Positions 24,569 to 32,896 of a DNA stretch of 64,000 nt are shown here, piece after piece. This DNA is from Pseudomonadota bacterium (GTDB lineage: Bacteria; Pseudomonadota; Gammaproteobacteria; Steroidobacterales; Steroidobacteraceae), in the NCBI GenBank assembly GCA_023391815.1, contig JAEWAF010000134.1, forward strand, positions 1 to 64,000, in the 5' to 3' direction. The stretch's first letter is position 1, and each line of letters opens with the position of its first letter. The notes beneath the pieces were generated by a model, which saw only the letters and a list, made by a program, of their open reading frames with translations, made no database searches and was not told where the DNA came from. The position numbers were made by a program, and so were the translations under genes.

Positions 24569-25192
24569 TGCTAGCACCTCAGATTAGGAAACGGGGTGGA
24601 ACGTGATAGACGGTTGGCCGATCCAGAGATCCGTCGCATCGATCTCCAGATTTCTCAGTCCACGCAGTCATTTACGTCATTCCGGTTGGTTCTATTCGAG
24701 ATGTCCGGATCGTTGTTCTCTACAGCGAGCGTCTGCGCTCGCTGCGGCGAGCATTGAACATGAACGCTAAATATGCGGGCGATCAGCCGGACACTGCGCG
24801 AAGCGTGCGATCAGCGCGCGGCGCAGTGCGCATATTTTCTGAGCGTTATGTTCGCATGCCCGCCCGAAGCCCCCTTCCAGGGGGATGGGGGGTCTGATCG
24901 GGCACGCAAGCGCCGCGCCGATGTGGTGAAGAAGCGCAGACGTGTCGCGCTTGGGTGCACGATCAGTCGAACAACTCTCCAGCACGCGCGTCTTCGCGGG
25001 TGCTGACCGACTCAGTCCACCGCGCTCACCGAAGTTGCCGACACATCAAGACTCCACTGCCGCAGCCCGGCGCGCTGCTTGCGTTGCGGGCATCAGCCGC
25101 AGTGCCGAGCGAAGCTGCGCGAGTAGCAAAGCGGCGCGCAGCTGAAGCGGAGCGCAACTTCGCAAGCAGCGTGCCGGGCGGTCAGGTTGATC
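24569..25192. other. Non-coding gap of the Rhs island
   Basis: No reading frame here has convincing codon use or homology. The stretch holds one long imperfect inverted repeat (listed separately), a CCCCCTTCCAGGGGG stem-loop near 24880 and otherwise GC-rich sequence without recognised elements. It separates the Imm1-like gene from the next immunity-type gene. Confidence 0.5.
24755..24854. repeat. Imperfect inverted repeat of about 100 bp
   Basis: The outer arms GAACATGAACGCTAAATATG and (other strand) CGAACATAACGCTCAG/AAAATATG pair except for one extra G on the left and a four-base bulge on the right. An inner stem CACTGCGC/GCGCAGTG sits inside. The asymmetry recalls integron attC sites, but the expected core sites RYYYAAC and GTTRRRY are not matched, so this is recorded only as a cruciform-forming repeat. 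Confidence 0.55.
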
Positions 25193-25582
25193 TCAGGATT
25201 CGCGCCACGCGAAGCGCTCATCCATCTCGCTGCTCTTCAGGTACGTCATCGCACAAGCAACCGCGGTGTCTTCATCGACAATCTGATCCGCAGGATATTC
25301 TCCCTCTTGCCCACCAACGTTCAGCCGTATTTTCGATGTGTCGGTCGGCGCCGCATGTACTAAGTCGAAGAACCTATCTCCCTCTGCAGTTACCGTCACA
25401 ATGAACCGTCCGTTACCTCCGCCAACCATTAGATGATTGTTCTCATCAACCTTGAGACTAACGAGCGTGTACTTGCGGGCATCCAATCGCTTTATCAGCC
25501 GCGCGACATCGGCCCACGTGAAGTCTTGTAGATTCGACTCACGACTATTTACCCCGGCCCACTCGTCGGCAATCAAGATCAT
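25193..25582 (-). CDS. Imm1-like immunity protein
   Basis: A 129-residue soluble protein. 'VARLIKRLDARKYTLVSLKV', 'HLMVGGGNGRFIVTV', 'IRLNVGGQEGEYPADQIVDE' and a C-terminal 'AMTYLKSSEMDERFAW' match the Imm1 pattern (GGG-RF, VGGQ-YP, A...Y...G/E...W). Imm1 proteins are the usual partners of deaminase-superfamily toxin tips, and the gene begins 12 bp after the end of the deaminase-type tip of the Rhs gene. It would protect the cytoplasm against that toxin; with the toxin frameshifted it may be kept only against neighbours. Confidence 0.75.
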   Translation of the reverse strand: MILIADEWAGVNSRESNLQDFTWADVARLIKRLDARKYTLVSLKVDENNHLMVGGGNGRFIVTVTAEGDRFFDLVHAAPTDTSKIRLNVGGQEGEYPADQIVDEDTAVACAMTYLKSSEMDERFAWRES

Positions 25583-25595
25583 CGTCGCACCTGTC

Positions 25596-27000
25596 TCATA
25601 GTCCGATCCGAACTATTTGGAGGCCCTGTGGTGTAACTATCGTCAGCTCACCAATACCAAGCTGCCTTGCTAGCCCGACGACGCCACCATTGGTACCGCA
25701 CGCAACACACAGCGCACGATCGGACATAGAGAGTCGCCGAGCCACCTCGCATGCTCGCATTCGCCGCTTGCTGAAAAGCATCTGCCTCTGCATGTGTGTG
25801 GGTAATGGCATTGACTCGTAAGTTTACTTGTTGGCCATGCGCATTGATGCCATAGAAACTGCGCCCACCGATATCCAAGCGCGCAAGCGCTCCTTCTCCC
25901 GCCTGTAGCCCAAGCTGGCTTCGGAAGGCGGCGAGATCGTCGAGGCCACCTACGGATCTGGCGGCAAGACTTCCGACCGGGAACGCTCCACCGCGGGGCG
26001 TGCCCCACATCGGGAAGGTAAGGCAAGTCACCGTCTTGCCACAGTCGCCGTTCAGAACCTCTGCAATTTGTCTGGACAGATCGGAGAAACCGCCCCGCAG
26101 TGGCTCCTCTGGCAAGGGCTCCCACGTAACGCTGTAGCCCATCCCACCGACTGTGCTAACGTGCGGGTCCGCCACATTTCTAGTCTGCGCGCCCGGCTCA
26201 GCCTCCTCAATAGCCTCCATAGGCCAGCTCAGTCCAATGCATGACCGCCACGCTTTCTCGGTACTCAGATCGAATGCGCAGGCGCCGTTGCCATGATAAG
26301 CCTCACGCCAGGAGAACCATCCGCTGTAGATGTCTCCGAGAAAATCGCCGATATCGTCGACATCGAAGCCAGCGGGTCTAGCGTCCCGCTCCGTTGCGCT
26401 GAATCCGCTCGGATCCGTGTAACTCAGTGGATTGTTGAACGTGTAGCTGTAGCGGTTCAAGCTCTGTGAAAAGTACGGCGCCTGCACGAATGGATCGGCC
26501 GACGTGAACCGGCCGCTCGCGCTGTCATAGACGCGGCCATTCATGTGAATCATCGACAGATTGTCCAAGTGTTCGTGGAACGTAAAGCCCCGCCGCGTCG
26601 TGTTCGCGATTTGCTCGTAGTCGGAGGAGCTCGGAGGACCGCTCCAGTTCGCACCGCGACGGTTACCGAATGCATCGAAGCTCGCACGCAGCAGCACGGC
26701 ACCGGCACTGTCAGTGATCACATCGGTGCTGCCCAAGTGATCGGTCGTCAAGTAATACGTCGCGTTCGCTCCCGTACTGACGCGCCGAGCGATCGCGGCC
26801 GGCCCCGTTCCGCCGTAGATGTAATGGCGATACTCCGTGGTCGCTCCGACCTGCCGTTTTTCCATCAGTCCGCCGAGATACGTCCAGTTCGTGACGGTGA
26901 ACTGTCGGACATGGACGTGATTCTACCCGGTTGTGCGATCATCGAGCGTGCCGCTGATGCGATCGTATCCGGAGGTAGTCCTTAGTCGGTTGGAAGCCGC
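25596..27000 (-). pseudogene. Rhs C-terminal end with frameshifted deaminase-type toxin tip
   Basis: The readable part begins with Rhs repeats ('ASNRLRTTSGYDRISGTL'), hits an in-frame TAG at 26923-26925 and resumes 'VTNWTYLGGLMEKRQVGATT', 'YYLTTDHLGSTDVITDSAG' and the Rhs core end 'MNGRVYDSASGRFTSADPFV', 'NRYSYTFNNPLSYTDPSGF'. The variable tip follows with HAEADAFQQA (HxE zinc/proton site) and, in the next frame, 'DRALCVACGTNGGVVG' (CxxC), the pair of sites of deaminase-fold toxins. One extra C at about 25720 separates them. No N-terminal shell or export region is present, so this is an orphan tip, inactivated at least twice. Its Imm1-like partner follows. Confidence 0.8.
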
Positions 27001-27191
27001 CGATAAAACCTTCGGGGATCATTCCGGCCCAAGCCATCACGCCCACATAGCATTCCCACGATGCTTGCAATCCCGAACATGCCGGTATCGGAACAAGGGG
27101 CATCAGCGCGCTTTTTTCCGATGAGGCCAGCGTTAATCAGTTGGTGATACGTTCGAGTCATACGGCCCGGACTTTGTCATCGCGACGGGCC

Positions 27192-27290
27192 CGCCCCGGT
27201 GGCGCGAGCCACCGAGGCATCTTCCTCTCAGCCGTGTGGAGCGAAGGCAGTTATTTCCCGCCCAGCACCTTCTCCGTCTCCTCCGCCGAC
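27192..27290. repeat. Right direct repeat: bactofilin 3' end and downstream hairpin
   Basis: These 99 bp contain the last 13 codons of the bactofilin gene and 59 bp past its stop, including a near-perfect stem-loop (CCCCGGTGGC, loop GCGA, GCCACCGAGG at 27192-27215) that may terminate the bactofilin transcript. The same sequence, decayed, sits at 22030-22126. The GCGAGCCACCGAG core also occurs twice near 42350-42398. Confidence 0.85.
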
Positions 27291-27823
27291 AGCGGCTGAC
27301 CCGGACTGATCGTGGGGCTCTCCACCCGTTTCTTGGCCGACGCCGAGGCCGACTGGCTCGCGACGCTGCCGCTCATGTCGATGCGGCCGTTGAATACCGC
27401 GCCGTCCACCAAGCCGACTCGGGGCGCGAAGATGTTGCCTGATACGCGGCCGGTCTCATGGACGACGACGGACTCGACACCGTGCAGGTCACCTTCGACG
27501 CTGCCGTCGATGACGACCACGCGCGCATGAATGTTTCCTACGACCGAGCCCTCCGTGCCGATCGTGACGCTCTGAGTGTGATTGATCGAGCCTTCGATCC
27601 GGCCTTGCAGAATGAAATCTTCTTCCGCGCTCAACTCACCTTTGAAACGCAGCGTCGGGCCAAGCACGGCGACTTTGCGATCCGCCGCGGCGGCCTTGGA
27701 CGGCGACTCCGGGGCGGGCGAACCAGTAGATGACGATGTAGACAAAGGCATCGACGACAACGACGGCACGCGAACGGTATCCGTACCGGTTTCCTGCCGC
27801 TGATCGAATCCGAAACTGCGCAT
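27251..27823 (-). CDS. Bactofilin family protein
   Basis: 190 residues. A Ser/Pro-rich N-terminal tail (about 1-50) precedes a right-handed beta-helix bactofilin domain (about 52-150) with 'LGPTLRFKGELSAEEDFILQ' and repeating 'G.I.G.I', 'GSVVGNIHARVVVIDGSVEG' turns; a variable C-terminal tail follows. Bactofilins polymerise into non-polar cytoskeletal filaments that place cell-wall or envelope machinery. It is followed on the same strand, 57 bp upstream, by a second bactofilin. The gene's 3' end is the right flank of the Rhs island. Confidence 0.92.
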   Translation of the reverse strand: MRSFGFDQRQETGTDTVRVPSLSSMPLSTSSSTGSPAPESPSKAAAADRKVAVLGPTLRFKGELSAEEDFILQGRIEGSINHTQSVTIGTEGSVVGNIHARVVVIDGSVEGDLHGVESVVVHETGRVSGNIFAPRVGLVDGAVFNGRIDMSGSVASQSASASAKKRVESPTISPGQPLSAEETEKVLGGK

Positions 27824-27880
27824 ACGAGGGCCTCCAAAAAAATCAGAGAGGGGAACGATCCTGAAGCCGATCCTTGGGGT

Positions 27881-28258
27881 TCACGTGCCCGTCTTACCTC
27901 GCGCTTGAGCGGACTTTTTCACATCCATGTCGACGGCGCCGTTGAACTTCGAGCCCTCCACCAGGCACACCGACGGCGCGTGAATGTTTCCTCGCAGGTT
28001 GCCGGAATCTTCCACGTACACCGAACGTTCGGCGTGCAGGTCGCCCTCGACCGTGCCTTCGACCTTGATCACCTGCGCGCTGATGTTTGCTTTGACTTTG
28101 CCCTCCTTGCCCACGGTAACCCGTTGAGTATGTTTGATCGTGCCTTCGATCTGGCCCTGGATCAGCAAGTCCTCGTCGGCCGAGAGCTCGCCCTTGAAAC
28201 GCAATGTCGGCGGCAGGATGGACATCCGCTCGCCAGCTGTATCGTACGGATTGCTCAT
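27881..28258 (-). CDS. Bactofilin family protein
   Basis: A 125-residue, compact bactofilin: a short tail (about 15 residues), then the beta-helix domain 'LPPTLRFKGELSADEDLLIQ', 'GTIKHTQRVTVGKEGKVKAN', 'VEGTVEGDLHAERSVYVEDS'. The ATG at 28258 has AGGAG upstream. It is a close paralogue of the neighbouring larger bactofilin, probably from a tandem duplication; the two may co-polymerise. It is cytoplasmic. Confidence 0.92.
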   Translation of the reverse strand: MSNPYDTAGERMSILPPTLRFKGELSADEDLLIQGQIEGTIKHTQRVTVGKEGKVKANISAQVIKVEGTVEGDLHAERSVYVEDSGNLRGNIHAPSVCLVEGSKFNGAVDMDVKKSAQARGKTGT

Positions 28259-28478
28259 TGTCAGCTCCTGGGGGTGCGAACTGCCGCACACTGTAGGCAG
28301 CCGCGCACACCGACAAGGAGAGTTGCTTCACAGATTGAACAGCACGAGGCACATCGCGGGCGATATCACCGAACTGTCACCTTCCCAAAATTGTCACAAT
28401 GTGCCTGCGACGCGGGCGATCCCTGAATCGATCCCGCAACTGTCAAACCGACTCGAGCTCACGCACTGTCCTGGACCG

Positions 28479-28946
28479 TCAGTGACGCATCTTTTTCAAC
28501 ATCTCGTGTAGCCGGCCTTGCAGCATGCGCGCGACGGCTTCGTAATAACGTTGTGACTTGTCCGCGTCCTGCTTGCGGCGGCCGGGACGTTTCTTGTGAA
28601 CGGAGCCCCGCCGTCGGGTTTTGAGCGCGTGGACGACGTCCATGCCGATTTCCAATGAATCGTCGTCGCCGAGGATGCTCGCGATCAGGATGACGCCCTT
28701 CTGCGTGAAGGCCAGCGAAGGCTGAGCATCGAGCCGGCCGCGTGCATACCGCTTGGACAGCTTGAAATACATGTCCTTGCTCAGCATCCACAGCTTCCGC
28801 CCGACCCGCTTGTAAAAAGCCGGCAAGCTCAGCCCGAGCAGCATCGCCAGATCGGCGTCCTTGATCGCCTTGCAGCCTTCGACGGTGATGACCAGAGAGC
28901 CGATGGCGGTCGCATCGACCCGCCCCAGCCGGCGTGCGCGCGTCAT
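28479..28946 (-). CDS. ORF6N-domain-like protein
   Basis: 155 residues. 'LVITVEGCKAIKDADLAMLL', 'KDMYFKLSKRYARGRLDAQP', then 'LAFTQKGVILIASILGDDDS' follow the ORF6N pattern (a DNA-binding domain of phage regulators: 'D.DLA.LYGV... FAFTEQGVAML..VL.S..A'). A basic tail ('RRRGSVHKKRPGRRKQD') fits DNA binding. The ATG at 28946 is preferred to an upstream in-frame start. It overlaps the XRE gene end region and shares its strand, so the two are probably one transcript of phage origin. Confidence 0.65.
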   Translation of the reverse strand: MTRARRLGRVDATAIGSLVITVEGCKAIKDADLAMLLGLSLPAFYKRVGRKLWMLSKDMYFKLSKRYARGRLDAQPSLAFTQKGVILIASILGDDDSLEIGMDVVHALKTRRRGSVHKKRPGRRKQDADKSQRYYEAVARMLQGRLHEMLKKMRH

Positions 28947-28974
28947 GCGCCCTCCCCGCCACATGCGCCGAGGG

Positions 28975-29337
28975 CTAACGTCCGTTGCTTGCCTCGAGCA
29001 CATCGATGATCCGGATGACGAAGCGCTGCTGCGTCTTGGTGAGGGCTTGCAATCGCTCGGCGTGACGCATCGCCCGAGGCGACAGCCGTCCTTTCGGCAG
29101 GCGCGCGACTTTCGACAGACCGATCATGTCTTCGACCGGGATCGAGAAAATCTTCGCGATCTTGGCCAGAATCAACACCGACACCCGACGCTCGCCGAGC
29201 TCGTACGCGAACACCGCTTGCTGCGATACGCCGATGGAGCGCGCCAGTTCCGCCTGGGTCATGCCTCTCGCTTTGCGCGCCAGCGCGATTTGCGAACCGA
29301 GAGATCTGAAGTACGCGCGGCTTTCGTGCTTGATCAC
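28975..29337 (-). CDS. XRE-family helix-turn-helix regulator
   Basis: A 120-residue Cro/CI-type regulator with an HTH at about residues 13-70 ('IALARKARGMTQAELARSIG', 'SQQAVFAYELGERRVSVLIL') and a short basic C-terminal part. The start is a GTG at 29337. It probably controls itself and the ORF6N-like gene downstream; the inverted repeat just upstream is a candidate operator. Confidence 0.85.
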   Translation of the reverse strand: MIKHESRAYFRSLGSQIALARKARGMTQAELARSIGVSQQAVFAYELGERRVSVLILAKIAKIFSIPVEDMIGLSKVARLPKGRLSPRAMRHAERLQALTKTQQRFVIRIIDVLEASNGR

Positions 29338-29351
29338 TATCCCGTGCTTCC

Positions 29352-29377
29352 ATTGTTGTTTCCATTAACAATACAAT
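29352..29377. promoter_or_regulatory. Candidate operator of the XRE regulator
   Basis: In an AT-rich patch 15-40 bp before the GTG start, TTGTT at 29356-29360 and AACAA at 29367-29371 form an inverted repeat across six bases, embedded in further ATTGT/ACAAT arms. Cro/CI-type proteins bind such sites over their own promoters. This is inferred from position and symmetry. Confidence 0.4.
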
Positions 29378-29796
29378 CCTTTTCTGGGATGGAAATTAGA
29401 AACATTTTCTGGTGGTGTATCGGCGATATCCACTTCGTGATGTTTGCAAACGAATTTCGTCGTGAGTTTTCATCCAGTCCCGCTTCAATCGCTGTTTCGC
29501 AGCTTGCCATCGCCTGAAGCGCGGTTGTTTGGTGAAAAGTTAGAAAATGCGCAAATCGCGCTCTTCGCCACGGCGCAGGATTCCTCTCGGAAAGAGCGGA
29601 TGGATTTGCGCCCACGGATGATATGCCGCGGGCATTTACCGCGGGCACACACCGCGGCTCTTCCGCGCGAGGGTCGATGACGTGAGGGATCAGAGCTTCA
29701 GCGCTGCTGGTTCGATTGTGCTGCCGCTGATCAGGCCATCGGCAACCGCCGCTGGCCGGACCGAGCGACGGTGGATGAGATCAATGAAGATAGAAG
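29378..29796. other. Intergenic region without a supported gene
   Basis: The stretch holds the AT-richer promoter side of the XRE gene and, beyond about 29480, ordinary GC-rich sequence. Open frames on both strands here show no family resemblance or ribosome-binding site. I see no RNA gene. Confidence 0.5.
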
Positions 29797-30045
29797 TCAG
29801 TCGCCGCTCTTGGCCGGCGCCGTCTTCCAGTAAGCGGTGTAGCGCAGCTCAAACAGGGCGTCGATGTATCCAAATCGTAACCACGTTGCACTTCGGCCAT
29901 CTCGCTGACGATGTAGTCGAGCCGCCGTTCGAAGCGCGGATCGTGAGTCGCCACGCACTGCCGGGACAGAGCTGTCGGACAGCGAAGTCCAGCCTGCGCA
30001 TCGAGCGCCTGACTCGGCATGACCAGAATCCGCAACAGTACAGAT
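29797..30045 (-). pseudogene. Remnant of a GH127-like beta-L-arabinofuranosidase
   Basis: One minus-strand frame reads 'CVATHDPRFERRLDYIVSEM' followed by AEVQRGY, which resembles the 'YA.TGDPRF..RLDYIV.ELA..Q' segment of DUF1680/GH127 enzymes. The adjacent frame then gives 'GYIDALFELRYTAYWKTAP' to a stop at 29797, like the C-terminal 'RY..YW' end. The long middle of the enzyme is missing and the frames differ, so this is an internally deleted fossil. It lies just past the intracellular arabinofuranosidase gene, where such an enzyme would make sense. Confidence 0.4.
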
Positions 30046-30059
30046 CGACGCAGTTCTTC

Positions 30060-31571
30060 TTACGCGGGCGTTGTAACGATAACGTTCCAGGACAGCGGCT
30101 TCAGCCTCGCGCTGACAACCCCTTTATCGATGGAAACATCGGTGCGTGCTTTCGGCGCGACCGCATTGGGGGCGGACTTACTGTTGATCGCCTTGAGTTC
30201 GCTGTGGTGCAGCTCGCTGGCCAGCGACACCTTGCGACCTTCGCCCAACCCTCGCAGCTCGACCTCCAGTTGCATCTCCTCGGTCGTGCTCCGATTCAGG
30301 GCGAGGATGGTGACGGCGCCGGTCGCTTCGTCGTGAATCACACTCGACAACAGCAGCGACGCGTTCGTATGGGTCTTGGTCGAGAATGTTTCGGACTGCA
30401 CCTTCGCACGCAGCACCTGGCCATGCGCATGACGCGAAGCCTGCGCGAACGGATGGAAAATCGTCTGCCGCCAGGCCGGTCCGCCGGTCTCGGTCATGAT
30501 CGGGCCGATCACATTGACGAGCTGTGCGATGCACGCCGCTTTGACGCGGTCCGCGTTGTTGATCATGGTGATCAGCGCGCCCCCCACGACGAGCGCGTCT
30601 TCGAAGTTGTAGATCTCTTCGAGCAGGGGCGGCGCCTTCGGCCAGCCCGGCTTGCGCAGATCCGCGGGCGTGTGGGCCTTGTACCAGACGTTCCATTCGT
30701 CCAGCGACAGCATGATGCGCTTCGGCGAGCGACGCTTCGCAGCCACTGCATCGGCGATCGCAGCGACTTCCTTGATGAAGGAGTCCAGGTCTTCGATGAC
30801 GGTGAAAAATTCCCGGATGTCGTTGCTGTCGTTGCGGAAGTACGCATGCAGCGAGATGAAGTCCACTTCGTTGAAGCAGTGGTCCAAAACTTCATATTCC
30901 CAGGACGCGTAAGTCGGCATCGCGCGCTGCGAGGAGCCGCAGGCAGCCAGTTGCAGATCGGCGTCGACCCAACGCATGACTTTCGCGGTCTCCTTCGCGA
31001 TACGGCCGTACTCTTGAGCGGTCTTCTGGCAGATCTGCCAGGGCCCATCCATCTCGTTGCCCAGGCACCAGAACTTGATGTCGTGCGGCTTCTCGTAACC
31101 GTGCTCACGACGCAGATCCGAGTAGTACGTGCCACCGGGGTGATTGCAGTATTCGAGCAGATGACGCGCCTCCTCCGGGCCGCGAGTGCCGAGATTCACA
31201 GCAAACATCGGCTCGACTTTGGCCGTGCGGCACCAGGTGATAAATTCGTTGGTCCCGAACTCGTTGGTCTCGGTCGAGCCCCAGGCGAGGTCCAGACGCG
31301 GCGGGCGCCCATCCTTTGGCCCCACGCCATCCTCCCACTTGTAGCCCGATAGAAAATTGCCGCCGGGATAGCGGACGATCGTCGGACCGAGCTCGCGCGT
31401 CAGCTCCAGCACGTCCTGACGGAAGCCGTGCTCGTTCGCGGTCGGATGACCGGGCTCGTAGATGCCGCCATAGACACAGCGGCCCATGTGCTCGACGAAG
31501 GTGCCGAACACGCGGCGGTCCAACTCGGAGATGACGAAGTCGCGGTCGACGACGATGCGTGAGGTGAGCAT
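30060..31571 (-). CDS. abfA: Intracellular alpha-L-arabinofuranosidase (GH51)
   Basis: A 503-residue GH51 enzyme without signal peptide. The (beta/alpha)8 barrel carries the acid/base Glu173 ('CLGNEMDGPWQ') and nucleophile Glu292 ('LSLDEWNVWY'), with 'RYPGGNFLSGYKWEDGVGP' early in the barrel; a beta-sandwich domain follows (about 390-503). It removes terminal L-arabinofuranose from arabino-oligosaccharides in the cytoplasm. It is last in the ABC importer unit, 17 bp after the binding-protein gene, so oligosaccharides are probably imported and hydrolysed by the same operon. Confidence 0.95.
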   Translation of the reverse strand: MLTSRIVVDRDFVISELDRRVFGTFVEHMGRCVYGGIYEPGHPTANEHGFRQDVLELTRELGPTIVRYPGGNFLSGYKWEDGVGPKDGRPPRLDLAWGSTETNEFGTNEFITWCRTAKVEPMFAVNLGTRGPEEARHLLEYCNHPGGTYYSDLRREHGYEKPHDIKFWCLGNEMDGPWQICQKTAQEYGRIAKETAKVMRWVDADLQLAACGSSQRAMPTYASWEYEVLDHCFNEVDFISLHAYFRNDSNDIREFFTVIEDLDSFIKEVAAIADAVAAKRRSPKRIMLSLDEWNVWYKAHTPADLRKPGWPKAPPLLEEIYNFEDALVVGGALITMINNADRVKAACIAQLVNVIGPIMTETGGPAWRQTIFHPFAQASRHAHGQVLRAKVQSETFSTKTHTNASLLLSSVIHDEATGAVTILALNRSTTEEMQLEVELRGLGEGRKVSLASELHHSELKAINSKSAPNAVAPKARTDVSIDKGVVSARLKPLSWNVIVTTPA

Positions 31572-31588
31572 GAAGATGATCCAGTGAG

Positions 31589-32896
31589 CTAAAGAAGATG
31601 AAAGAGCAGGTCGTTGACGCGATGCTCGGCATCCGCGAGCGCGGCGTCGACGGATTTATGGCCGGTGATGGCAGCCGCCATTTCCTCGCCGATGATGTCT
31701 TGCACGGGGAACTGTCGCTGGACGCCTGAAGGCAATGGCTGGCCCGTCGTGGAGATCTTCGCGATCTCACTTCGATGAGGCAGCGCGTTGAAACGCTCGC
31801 TCTCGATCACTGCTTGGTACGCCGGCAGATGGCCGGTGCGCGCCCACTCAAAGTCGTGATCGGCGATAAATTTCAGGAGCCGGAAAACTGCATCGTGCTG
31901 TTGAGGGGTGCGTTGCCTCTTCGGCATCACCCACGCGTGACCGTCGATGAATGTCGCATCGTGCCCGTAGAGCTGCGGCCACGGCATGACGGCGTAGCCG
32001 TCGGACAATGGCCGATCGGGCTTGCGCGATTCGGCATCGAAGTCGCCGATCATCCAGGTGCCCACGAGATACACGCCACCCGCGCCATTGATGAAGCCGT
32101 TGGTGGCGGCCGCGTAATCCTGATTCTTCGTTGTGAGGTCTTCGATGTAGAGCTCGCGGAACATATCAACGACCTGCTTCGCTTCCGGCGATTGCAGCTT
32201 CAGCTGCTGCGGGTCGGCGAAGAAATCGACGTTCTGCTGCATCAACAGCGTATATAGATTGCGTGTGTAAGCGGCCCGCTCATTCGCCAGTGCCTGCACG
32301 AAGTATGGCTTGCCGGTCGCTTGTTTGAACTGCCGGGCATGGGCCAGCAGCTCTTCCGGACTGCGCGGCAGGATCGGCTTGCCGTCCTTCACGAGGCCGG
32401 CTTGCCGGAAATAGTTCATGTTGATGTGCCAGAGCGGCGCCCAGTTATCGATGGGCAAGCCGTAGATCTCACCTTGCTTGCTGACACTCGCCAGACTCGC
32501 CGCCGTGAAGCCTTCCGGATCCACACCGACCTTACGCAGCTCTTCGCCGAGCGGCTCGAGCAGCTTCCTCGATTGATAATCCGAGATCGCCGACAGGTGC
32601 ATCGTCACCAGGTCCGGCGGATCGCCCGACGCGAGCTGCGCGGCCAACTGGTTGTATCCGGGCCAGGCCACCGGGCTCACGCGCACCTTCACATCCGGAT
32701 TCTCGGCGCAGAACCTGTTGATCAGCGTCGTCATGATTCCGCACTCGCCTGCCGCGTTCTCGACATCGGTGCGATTACCGTACTCGGCCTTGCACGTGCC
32801 GAAGAACCGCTGCACGACGATTTCGTTTGGCGCCTGTCGCACGCCGCAACTCGTGAGCATGACGCAGCTCAGCGCAGTGGCCAGCAGACGTTTCAT
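31589..32896 (-). CDS. ABC sugar transporter, substrate-binding lipoprotein
   Basis: A 435-residue extracellular solute-binding protein, family 1 (CUT1). A signal peptide with lipobox LTSC (Cys17) leads to the two-lobed binding fold ('LASGDPPDLVTMHLSAISDY', 'YGLPIDNWAPLWHINMNYFR', 'GGVYLVGTWMIGDFD'). It should capture arabinose or arabino-oligosaccharides in the periplasm for the permeases encoded upstream. Its ATG overlaps the stop of the second permease (ATGA). The sugar is inferred from the operon. Confidence 0.92.
   Translation of the reverse strand: MKRLLATALSCVMLTSCGVRQAPNEIVVQRFFGTCKAEYGNRTDVENAAGECGIMTTLINRFCAENPDVKVRVSPVAWPGYNQLAAQLASGDPPDLVTMHLSAISDYQSRKLLEPLGEELRKVGVDPEGFTAASLASVSKQGEIYGLPIDNWAPLWHINMNYFRQAGLVKDGKPILPRSPEELLAHARQFKQATGKPYFVQALANERAAYTRNLYTLLMQQNVDFFADPQQLKLQSPEAKQVVDMFRELYIEDLTTKNQDYAAATNGFINGAGGVYLVGTWMIGDFDAESRKPDRPLSDGYAVMPWPQLYGHDATFIDGHAWVMPKRQRTPQQHDAVFRLLKFIADHDFEWARTGHLPAYQAVIESERFNALPHRSEIAKISTTGQPLPSGVQRQFPVQDIIGEEMAAAITGHKSVDAALADAEHRVNDLLFHLL

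Noticed and set aside
24755..24854. Integron attC site
   Set aside because: The folded shape is similar, but the RYYYAAC and GTTRRRY core sites are not met and no integrase is in the window.
29682..31352. 556-codon plus-strand frame opposite the intracellular arabinofuranosidase
   Set aside because: It is antisense to a GH51 gene with intact catalytic residues and has arginine-rich, family-less translation.
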